From positions 21,786,352 to 21,850,351 of the forward strand of contig OZ038453.1 in NCBI GenBank assembly GCA_964036195.1: a DNA stretch of 64,000 nucleotides, given 5' to 3'. Source of the stretch: Sphaerolaimus hirsutus (Eukaryota > Nematoda > Chromadorea > Monhysterida > Sphaerolaimidae). Below the pieces are notes generated by a model. It was not told the origin of the DNA. It worked only from the letters and a program-made list of their open reading frames with translations, and did no database searches. The position numbers and the translations under genes are program-made. Shown here piece after piece: positions 30,901 to 42,900 of this stretch. Within the stretch, counting starts at the first letter, position 1; every line of letters starts with the position of its first letter.

Positions 30901-33900
30901 CTACTTCAGTATCCTAACCTTCACCTATCAAAAAAACCTTCCCAGCGCATCGTGTGGCACCTGGGCGCGCATGCCCTGCAGCCCCGGCTCCTCGTTCAAC
31001 ATTCAACTGCAAATGTGCACCCCCAGCGGCAGCGGGCAAAGTGAGTCGCAAAAAAGTGCAAAAAAATTTCGCGACCTGTTGGGATCCGAACCTGGGAGCT
31101 CGAGGTTTAAAAAAGTGCAAAAAGATTTTAGCCCCTACGGGGTCTCGATCCCCGGACCTTAAGATTAAAAGTCTCACGCTCTACCAACTGAGCTACAGAG
31201 GCTGCTGGAAGTTTTGTTCTTATTTACGTTTTTATTCGTGTCCGGTGTAATGTGAAAATGCGTGTTATTTGGTATCGGAATGAACCAATGCAATCTGTTT
31301 GTTAGCGTGGTTCTATTGTGTGAGCGAAAAATAGATGTAACATATTTTTAGCATAAATTTCGTATTGTCGCTGTACGTGTGCGCACTATTTAGTTAACCG
31401 ATGAAATTTAGTTAAATTTTAAATCAGCCTTAAACACATTTTAGTTCACTGAAATAAGTTGTATTTTTTCTCGACATCAAGAGTAGTTGAGGAATACCTA
31501 ATTCCAGTAAATTAAAATGGCATTCAAATTTGATTTATGAGTTTACTAAATTTTTAGTTTACTGACAATAAACAAGTGTGCGGCCTGTGCGCAGTGCCAT
31601 AAAATATTCAACACTTGTTAAGTGGGCGTATAGGTTAAAATGTTTAATTCTCATGGAGCGATTACAGCTCGGGCGTAAAATTCCAGCGTAAAATTTCATC
31701 GCAAAATTGATTACATAAAAGTGGATGATGATACAGGTGTGCAATTTTTCATGGAGAATATGTTTATCAATACCTTCATTGTGTCCGAGAGTCATCATCC
31801 ACAGTCACTGCAATTTGATTGTTGAAATTCAAAAATTTCTATTTTACGCTGGAATTTTACGCCAGCTGACGAAAAATCAATTCTACGCTATGTCATTGCA
31901 TGCAATCACCTGGCGTAGAATTGACTTTTCTTCAGCTGGCGTAAAATTCCAGCGTAAAATAGAAATTTTTGAATTTCTACAATCAAATTGCAGTGACTGT
32001 GGATGATGACTCTCGGACACAATGAAGGTATTGATAAACATATTCTCCATGAAAAATTGCAGACCTGTATCATCATCCACTTTTATGTAATCAATTTTGC
32101 GATGAAATTTTACGCTGGAATTTTACGCCCGAGCTGTAATCGTAGCATCAATGCAAAACCCAGGCAATCAAACAGTCATTAATCATTAGGTAGGAGATTT
32201 TAATTAGCGTTTTTTATCCAGAATATCTTAAGTTGAGGTAAAAATTATATCGTAATCCTATAAAACGAATCAGGAAGTTTATAAAAATGCATGCAAAGTG
32301 TCAAAAGTATGTAAAATGCGGTGTAAAATCTTAAATTTTAGTACTGGAAATACATTTTTCATGACATTTTACTTGTACATACATAACTTATGGCACTACA
32401 CGATATTTGACATTTTCAGTTTAAAATAAATGGCCTGAAACTGGCACCTGGCTCTATTTACAAAAATACGCTAACAAACAAAACCCCCAAAACCCCCCTC
32501 CCAAACCCCCCAACCCCATAAATCACAGACAACCCCTGCACTTCTGGCCAGGCGCCAGTGTGTTCCTGTGCGCAGAACCAGTGCCCAGGGGCTTCCACCT
32601 GCCAGCAGAATATGTGCTGCCAAAATGCCATTACGCCCACGTACCAGGAGGCCCCCCAGTTGTGTGAGTTTGAAGGGTTTTTTTCACTGTGGTTTTTTAT
32701 GTGCTTTAGTAGGTAGTTTTGTAAGAATTATCCAAATACCGACAAACAATAAACTGCAATGTGCAGGTGCGAAATCTTTCAGTCTCTGTGAATATTTGGT
32801 GAACCTATAGGAAAAAGTGTTCCTCGAAAAAAATATTTTCTGGCATGAAATGACAAAAATATTGAGTAAAAAAATAATTCATTTCACATTTTCCCAGGAA
32901 AAGTTCGTTAAAGCTTCTTCTACATTTTCATATTAGTAAAAATGCTAAATTGCTAAATTTTCTCAGAAAAAGTACTTATAAATACATCAATTTTACATAA
33001 GCATAAGCAAACAATATTTACATTTATTGTGATCTGCACTCAGACAGTGAGTAAATTAAAAATACTTTACATTTACATACATTTCAACACAAGTTCATCA
33101 CTTTCAACAACCCAACAACAAGTACCCCCAACCCCCAGCCACCTGCCCCAGCGGTGCCCCGCCAGTCTGCTCCTGCTCAGTGGGTTGCCCCCAGCAAACC
33201 CAGTGCTTCCAGGGCAGTTGCTGCCCCCAATATGGCACCCCCGCACCCACGGCCTCCCAGTTGCCAGTGTGTCCCAGCGGGGTGATGGCGACCATTTCTT
33301 GTCAGGTTGCCAATTCGTGCCCTGCTGGTCAACAGTGCTACCAGGTGGGGGTTTTGGGGGTTGGATTTTGTGTGGGGATTGGGTTTTGGTGATTTTAGTT
33401 TGAGTGGGTTGTTCTATTTGTCATCTGTGTGCCAACTCAGGTTTACTTGACAACCAACTTACAACTTAAATTTACCCAAAAACCCATTCAACAACCCAGG
33501 GAGGCTGCTGCCCACTGGACTGCCCACCCACAACACAGCCAACGGGCCAGTTCTGCCAGCAACAGTGCCCTCAGCCAGCTCAGTGTTTCCAACCGACTCA
33601 GTGCTGCTGTACTCAGACTCAGCAGCCCAGGTGCCCAGATGGCAGTTTGACACAGGGTGGGTCATTTTGAGGGGGTTGGATTTTGCACTGTGAGGTCTTT
33701 TTGACTAGGATGATAAGATAACTCTTAATGTCAATGTTTGGATGTGTAAATGTTGATTGAAAGTGGTTTTGGCCACCAGTAATGGATAGCTGCCAGAAAA
33801 TATATTGTAAGACAATGAAACTTTCACATCTTAAATTCTGCAGCAGTGCCATTGCAGTGCCATTCCATCACTGGTCATAACATGGATTATAGCAGTATAA

Positions 33901-36900
33901 ATACATTCTAAAAAAATTGTTGTGAATAGCTTCAAATGCAATGGATTTCAGTTTCACCAATAATGGTTTTTCAAAACTCAGGTACCTGTCAGACATCTGC
34001 TCAGTGTGGAATGGGAATGGAATGTATCAATGGTGGTTGCTGCCCTCTGCCAATGTGCCCTACTGGTTTGTTTGGTCTGATTTTGGCCTTTTTTGACATT
34101 GGTTTTTAAAATGACTATTTTAACCAATTACTAACCCATATGGTGTTGGATAGATTTTGGTGAAATTGACAAGTATTTGGGTCTGACGTTTCAGCAGAAT
34201 AACAAAACAATATATTTAGTAACAAAGAAAAATAACAAATTCTAAAAATCTAATCACAGTTTTGTCTAACCTCACCAGAGTTGCCTACAGTTTTCTAATC
34301 ATCTCTAGGTGGTTACCCAATTGGAAGGTGCAATCAGCCAGGAAAAATGTGCAGTCAGAATGCCCTCTGCATCAACTACTACTGCTGTCCGCTGACACCC
34401 ACTCCGTACCCAACTGGCCCAACTTACCCAACTGGCCCAACTTACCCAACTGGCCCAACATACCCAACATACCCAACATACCCAACTGGCCCAACATACC
34501 CAACATACCCGACATACCCGACATACCCAACCTACATGACACCGACCCCGACATTGCCCCAGAGATGCCCCGATGGCAGGAATCCCCAGGGTCCTTGTTT
34601 AAGTGGCCAGAGGTGCCCCCCAGGTTATGAGTGTGCTGGTGGGATATGTTGCAGACTGCCAAATTGTTTTGATGGTGAGGCCTTTGAGATGGAATAACTT
34701 TATGCAGCTTTTTGAAGCTTTGTGTCATGGGTCCACAGCTTTGGTCATTTTGGTGTTAACTGAATAGATAGATTTGAGACTAAGAAACTAATAACAGCTT
34801 TTTGACACGTGTGTGATTTTTATTACCAGAATTTTACCATTTTGGTGTTTATAATACTTACTTGGTTTTCTACCACTGGAAAAAATGATCAACAACGAAA
34901 ACTTACAAAAACAGGTGAAGTCCCATCTGGTCGTTGTGTCAACGAAGGCCAGCAATGTGGATTGAATCAGATTTGCCAAAATGGATTGTGCTGCCAAATG
35001 CCCAGGTCTGTTTGGCTGTTTTTACTGTACTATATAACATCTGAGAATTTGTCTGCTTTGAATTTCTGTAAAGAAACAGAGAAGAAAAACAAACAAAAAC
35101 TTACTTAAATCCACTTTTAAATCTCACATTAAAAACCATATTCATGTCAAATTTAACCTGTCAAAATCACCACAGGTGCCCCAATGGCCAGACCCCAGCT
35201 GGTGTCTGCAACCAGGGTGGTGGCTGCGGCAATGGATACGAATGTAGCCAGGGAAATGTCTGCTGCCCACTGCCTATGTGCCCCAGTGGTGAGTTAGCAT
35301 GGAATTTATGTGTGTGTTGAGTTGTAATCTACATTTTTGGGATTTGATTTTGAAGATATGCTTATATTTGTTAGAGAGTCAGCTTATTTTATTCAACTTT
35401 TGTGTTTAGTGTTTAAAAATTGGGTTCACTCCTTTTCAGGCAGCACTTGAACATTACTTTGCAAGTACACATTTTTATTATAAAACAGCCACATTTGGAT
35501 TATGGATCTGTCTATATTCCAATACCTTTCAGTTGAAAAGCAAATAATCTGACATCTCCATTTTCATCATGTGCTTTATTGTCGACCTGTTTTTAGGCTT
35601 GATACTTTGGTGGTACTTTGGTTTGCTTTGTATTCTATTTTTCATTTTGGGTATCATTTTTTGTTGAAGGTGACTGATGCTGCATGGTCTCTTTCAGAAT
35701 TTCCATGGTGGTACTGGTGACTTGTGTTTTTTTCATTTATGTGGTGCATTTGTATTTTTGTCTGCAGTTTGTTTTGGTCTATCTCACTTCGTGTTACCTA
35801 ACAATTTGATTAGTTCATATTTATTCTACAGGTCCAAAGAAATACCCCCAACCTCCATTTATCTCCGATCCATAGGCACCCCTGCCACATCCCGATGCAG
35901 CGGCTTTGACAACTGCCCAGGATATAATGAAATGTGTCAGAATGGACTGTGCTGCCCCATGCCCACCTGCCCAGATGGCACCCAGCCATTTAGTCCCTGT
36001 GTAAATGGGCAATGTGCCAGTGGGCAGGAATGCTCTAGTAATAATGTGTGCTGCCCACTGCCTACATGCCCTACTGGTTGGGTTTTTGGTTGGGACTGGG
36101 TTTAGTGTGGGTGCTGGGTAAATGGGTACCAATTGCCAAATTTGTTTTTCATTTGTGGTGTAGGATTCATGTGACCTGTATCTGTCCATTTTGAGATGCT
36201 CCTGTTAACGTTCCTTTATTTTCATAGCGGAAGTGTAGCCTCCCCTCTCCTCGGCATGTGAGATTCATTTCCAAAATGTCTTTAGTTTGCTGGAAAACTG
36301 TAAAATGAGGAATGTAAATTTGAACCTCTAATTTTCTATGCATCATTTTGCCTCATTTCTCAGTGGAATCAGTGAGCAGTATAAATACTGACATTAGTAC
36401 ATCTTTTAGTGTGCAATATTTCATTATCTCTGCTAGATTTGATAATGTATAAAGGAATTTGCATGAACTTGCCCAATGCATGGTTGCCTTGCTTTGTTCT
36501 TGTTTTTTTTTTGTCCAGTTTATGTTCATATTTAGTTGGTTTATATGGTGGGCAGTCCTGGACAATGTAAAGTGTCACATGCAAAGTGCCATACAAACTG
36601 TCAAATGGCATGGGAAATGAGTAAAGTTAAGCAATAATTTTTTCTTTGTTATTTGAGTTGACAATTACATGAAATTTTACATGACACTTTACAGGGTCTG
36701 GGATTGCCACTTAGTCTATATCTATAGATCTATATTTTAGTCCTTTTTCTAGTTAGTACCCTGGCATGGTCTTTGTACATATTTTTTCATAGACAGTTCT
36801 CCTGAATGATTCTCCTTGACTTTTAGTGCTCATAGAAACTCAGTGTTAAAATCAATTTGCATTTGCAACTCAATTTGCACCTCAACCCAATTTGTGCTTT

Positions 36901-39900
36901 TTCATCAACTGCTCAAGTGTAAAAATGTTTTATTTGCATGTGCAAATAGATTTTTGTAGAGCTATATGATGCATTAGACCCTACTATCCCATACCCACTC
37001 CTTAGTATTACAATTACCTACTACCCTGCCTCCCCCAATGCCCTAGGCGTGCCACCGGTATCTCGATGCGACCTGTCAGCAAACAACACAGCTTGCACCA
37101 GTCCAGACAGCACAGAGCCATTCATGTGCCAGAATGGCCTGTGCTGCCCACTGCCATTGTGCTTAGATGGCACTGTCTCAGCTGGCGCGTGTGCAGGGGT
37201 TGATGGCACCGAGTGCCCGGTGGGGCAAGAGTGTAATGAGGTTGGGGTATGCTGCCCCATTCCAGTCTGTCCTGGGGGTGGGTTACAACTTGGCTAGCTG
37301 CCAAGCCTGCTGTGGTGTGTGCAGGATTTTTGGTGGATTTTTGCAGAGATTTCTTTGAAGACATTTTGTTCTGTCCACCAGAAGTCCAAGCACTTGTGCA
37401 TGTCAATTACTGTATTTTTAATAATTTGACACACATCCTAGCATCTTAGTTAGTTAGGGGTTAGTCCCTCACCATAGTGTAGTTTAACAACATTAACATC
37501 TGTTTTTGTACATATTTTTTCCAGCAGCATTGTTCAATTTGTGCACACATTGTACACTGCTTACAATTACTTGAATTAATGTCAATGAGGCTCACTTAAG
37601 GAGAAAATAGTTTTTATATTTTTGCTGCCAGAAGGAAGTGTTAATGTTGTTATATATCTTTTTCTGACTGAATGTATGGTATTTTAACATTACACATCAC
37701 ATGTATAGTGTGCATCCTAAATACTTTTCTTTACAGATGGTACAAATAATTGTGCTGGGAAGTACCATTTCTCCTCAAAATCATATTATCTATGTTGATA
37801 TTCCATCCTGACCCCTGTTGTCCATTAAATACAATCCATGCAAGCATGACCCGATCCCATTTCGTCCCATCCACTTTAGGCCAGGTCTCAGTTGGCCAGT
37901 GCGTCGGCAACGGGCTGTGCAACCCACAAGACAGCCAGTACTACTGCCAAAACGAGATGTGCTGCCCAATGCCCCCTTGCAGCGATGGCAGTGCTGCCGT
38001 GGCACCGTGCCAAGGTGGCATCGGCATCTGCCCCCAGGGGTCAGAGTGCGAATTGAGCACGGCTGTCTGCTGTGCTATGCCTGTGTGCCCGAGTGGTGAG
38101 TGCACGGCATTGGCATGACAGAATGTGTGGTAGTGGTGACTGGTGTGGAACGATGGCAAACAGATATTTGATTTTTTTTGTAAAAAAAATTCCAACATGA
38201 AAAACTGAATGATTTCATTTTTTTCCGCGGGAAATTAAAAAATTTTCAGAATGTTTGCCATTGTGAAGCCAGAATTACAGCTCAACAGCGTTTGACGTGA
38301 AATGATGACGTTGTAAAATTGATTACATCAAAATAGACAAAGGTACAGCATTGAAATTTCAGAATTAGATAGTTCTAGTAATTGTGTGTTATGTCCTAAA
38401 AAAAATTAAGAAAATAATCATTATTTAAGTAGTTATTAATTTAACGTCAAAATTTTTTGGTGACATAAAATGTTTGACGTGAAATGTTGACATAGAATGT
38501 GTAAATTTTGACGTAAAATTAATAACTTATTAAATAATAATTATTTTCGTAATTTTTTTTAGGACATTACACACAATTACTAGAACTATCAAATTCTGAA
38601 ATGTCAACGCTGTACCTATGTCTATTTTGATGTAATCAATTTTACGACGTCATCATTTCACGTCAAACGCCGCTGAGCTGTAATTCCGGCTTAAGTGGTG
38701 AGATGATGTGAAATTGGTTGTGAAAAGTTCATCTTTGACTATCCTTGATATTGTATGCAAGGCAGAGTAACTTTTCAGGCAACACTTTTTATAGGATGCT
38801 ATTTATAAGATTTTTTTTTCTATGTGGAATTCCATCAAAAGGTGTGCATTGATACAGTATTATAAATACAAAATGTTTTGCTAACATAGGTTAACGTGCA
38901 TGACAGCTACAGTTCACATGCATCCCTCTATTGCAGTGCAGTGTTTTTGTCTTGCTTCAATGAAATGCTTCTACTCGTTGTCTCTATTCATTGGTCCAGA
39001 TTTGACAATTGATCAAGTGTTGTCATTAATTTCTACTACAAATTATTCATTTCAATTTTCAGGTGAACTGGCTACAGGCAGGTGCTACAATGAAGGCCAA
39101 CAATGTGGAAACAATGCTCTTTGTCAGGTAAATATAAAAACAGACCCTACAAAACTCAGACACCATAATTTCCACCAATTCTCAGAATGGCCTGTGCTGC
39201 CCCATGCCCAACTGCCCAACTGGTCAGCCTCCAGCAGGCGTTTGCTCAGCTGGCGGCTGCGGCAACGGCTACGAATGCACCAATGGCATAATCTGCTGCC
39301 CACTGCCAATGTGCCCTACTGGAGTGGTCCCGAGTGGAAGGTAATTGCTGCTTGAATGTGGTGGATATTATTTGAAATGAACTGGTGAAATCAATTTGGA
39401 GAGTTTTGGATTGTGGTGTTTTGGTGGTTGTTCCCCAAATGTTTGTGGAGACTGAGGATTTACCATGCTTGCCACCTCCCTGTGTTACCCCTTGGTTGAT
39501 TACATATTATCCAAAACTATTTTTTTTAGTGTAATGTGGGAGCCGTTGCTATGGTTGCTCATGGGTCATGACAAGTGATGGAAGAGTATCCAGGAAGTTG
39601 GTGTGAATTGTTAAGCAAATGGTCTGATACAAAATATTTAACAAGAATACAGCAGAAATTGAAGGTGACTGGTATTTTGCCAGGGTGTATAACTACAAAA
39701 TGAAAAATGGTGCTGACTGCCAACCAAAACATTGTAGCTAGCACCAACAGCATCAGGGAACTTTTTCATCACAAGTTATGACATGACTGCTTGCCCCACA
39801 GTTGCTAAAACACTGAGTTTGGCATAATCTCAAAAGAACAATATCGATCTGAACCAGCTATTTTATGAGAATTCTATTCGTGATGAAACACCCAGGTGCA

Positions 39901-42900
39901 ACAATGAGGGCCAGCAGTGTGGAGCTAACCAAATGTGCCAGAATGGTCTTTGCTGTCCCATGCCCAACTGCCCATCTGGCCAGCCCCCAGCAGGCATGTG
40001 CTCAGCTGGTGGTTGCGGCAACGGTTATGAATGCACCAGCGGAAACATCTGCTGCCCCCTGCCCATGTGCCCAACTGGGGTGGTTCCAAGTGGAAGGTGA
40101 TTTATTTAAAGTCTAAAATTTCCCCTACAATCCTGATCCAAACTCACTCAAACTGACCCCAAAGTCACCCAAAATAAATAAATATTGATGCAACAGTTTT
40201 ATTAGTGCCCATGTATGCTCATGTATGGAAAGCCTGCAGCCCTGTGCCAGCATTTGCATGTTACTTTGACCAGAATTTCACCTTTGATGAATCAATCCAG
40301 GTGCTCCAATGAGGGCCAACAATGTGGAGCAAACCAAATGTGCCAGAATGGTCTTTGCTGTCCCATGCCCAACTGCCCATCTGGCCAGCCCCCAGCAGGC
40401 ATGTGCTCAGCTGGTGGTTGTGGTAATGGATATGAATGCACCACTGGAAATATCTGTTGCCCTCTGCCCATGTGCCCTACTGGGGTGGTTCCAAGTGGAA
40501 GGTGATTTGTTTTTTTCCAAAAAGTCAAAAATCCAAGTCAAAAATTTTTCCTACAAGTATGACTGAAGTACTGACTGACATATTGACCCCAAGTCATCCA
40601 AAGTTTATATTGACACATTGGTGTTATTTGGGCCCATGTATAGAAGCATTATGTGTAATCATGTATGCAAAGCCTGCAGCCCTGTGCCAGCATTTGCATG
40701 TTACTTTTACCCGAATTTCACCTCTGATGAATCAATCCAGGTGCTCCAATGAGGGCCAACAATGTGGAGCTAACCAAATGTGCCAGAATGGTCTTTGCTG
40801 TCCCATGCCCAACTGCCCATCTGGCCAGCCCCCAGCAGGCATGTGCTCAGCTGGTGGTTGTGGTAATGGATATGAATGCACCAGTGGAAACATCTGTTGC
40901 CCACTCCCCACATGCCCAACTGGTGTGGTTCCCAGTGGAAGGTGATTTTGTTTGACATCAAAAGTTCTAATAATTCCCCATGGCCTAGGAAAAGTCACTT
41001 AATAAATACATATGTGTATTAGATACAAATGTATGGAATGTAGACAGAATAAGTACATTTGGGAGACATCAATGTTGGTGTGAAAAATTTGCTGTGGACA
41101 AATGCTCTAGCATCATTATCATAGTTAGCAATGAAAAAATATTTTACATTAAGAAATTATAAGCAGACATTATCTCAAACAATCACTCAAAAAGAACATA
41201 TAAACTCTATGAAAGACCATTAAAAATACAAATAAAAACAAATCATATTTTTGAGGGATTTTCTAATGTTTTTAACCACCCCTGATGGCCTTGTTGGTGA
41301 TGGATATACTTGAAACACATGTGTTGAACCCCATGAACCCTGAATGAACCCCCTGTATACAAACATAAAGTGTTAGCACATATACATATCAAAAGCCTGC
41401 AGCCCTACATTTGCTAGTTACTTTGAGCAGAATTTCACCCTGATGAATTTACCCAGGTGCTCCAATGAGGGCCAACAATGTGGAGCAAACCAAATGTGCC
41501 AGAATGGTCTTTGCTGTCCCATGCCCAACTGCCCATCTGGCCAGCCCCCAGCAGGCATGTGCTCAGCTGGTGGTTGTGGTAACGGATATGAATGCACCAA
41601 TGGAAACATCTGTTGCCCTCTGCCCATGTGTCCCACTGGGGAGGTTCCTAGTGGAAGGTGTGCTCTGCACACTATGTTGTTTTTGGAGAATATAATATTT
41701 TGTTTTGCATAGCTTGCAGTTTTCCCAGTTGATTGGTTAAATAGTGCATATGATTCCTTCGTTCAACTTCCCCAACAATATCTCATTTCATGGTGGCCCA
41801 ACTTCTGTCAACCAAAATTTGTGTGGATCCCTGCAAATTGAATGCTTTTTCCAATTCCCAAACCAATTTGATACTAATGACGCAATACCCATAGGTGTAA
41901 CAACGAGGGCCAGCAGTGTGGAGCTAACCAAATGTGCCAGAATGGCCTGTGCTGCCCCATGCCCAACTGCCCATCTGGCCAACCCCCGGCAGGCATGTGC
42001 TCAGCTGGTGGCTGCGGAAACGGTTATGAGTGCACCAATGGTGTCATTTGCTGCCCACTGCCCATGTGCCCCACTGGTGAAGTGCCGAGTGGAAGGTTGA
42101 TCCCACATTGTTATCTTGGAGAGAGAAGAATATCACAAAGGTTTTCACTCCTTTTTCAGATGCCAGGTAGAAGGACAACAGTGCGGTGTGAACCAGATCT
42201 GCCAGAATGGTCTGTGCTGCCAAATGCCCCGCTGTCCCAATGGCCAGACTCCGATTGGTGTGTGCCAGAATGGTGGCTGCGGAAATGGTTATGAGTGCCA
42301 GAATGGAGTCTGCTGTGCCCTGCCCACATGTCCCAATGGAACGCCGGCCAGTCAAAGGTGTGGTCAGTATGGTCAGAACTGCCCATCTGGGATGAGTTGT
42401 CAGAATGGAGTGTGCTGTCCCCAGCCCATGTGCCCCAATGGTACCCCACAAATGGGATCATGCACTGGTGATTTTATATCCTTTTTCTATGTTTTTGTCA
42501 CATGGAATGTAGAGATCAACTCTCGATTACCTCACCCAAACCCAGGTGACTTCCAATGTGGCCAGGGAATGCAGTGTGTGAATGGAGGCTGCTGTCCATT
42601 GCCCCTGTGCCCCAATGGTGAAGTGCCCAGCCAGGCCTGCCAGCCTGGTGGATTGTGTCCATCTGGTCAACAGTGCCAGAATAATGTGTGCTGCACTGTG
42701 CAGACGTGTGAAACTGGTAACAGGCCAGTGTGCCCATGTAGCCAGGGATGCCAGCAGGGATATCAATGCCAAGGTTTGTTTCTGAAGTCTTCTTGGGCAT
42801 GTCCCAGACCCTGTAAAATGCTGTGTTAAATTTTCAATGTTATGCATAGTGTCAAAAGTCATGGAAAATGCCCTGCAAAATGGCAACAGAGTTACAGGGT

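Noticed and set aside
31664-32080. Mirror-image ORFs in the 484-bp palindrome
   Set aside because: Both are products of the inverted arms of a non-coding foldback element.
35831-35875. Upstream acceptor ttctacag for exon 13
   Set aside because: It puts TAG in frame at 35873-35875. The acceptor ending at 35875 keeps phase and the cysteine frame.
40292-42451. Long minus-strand ORFs over the duplicated exons
   Set aside because: They are antisense shadows of the cysteine-rich exons and repeat with them.
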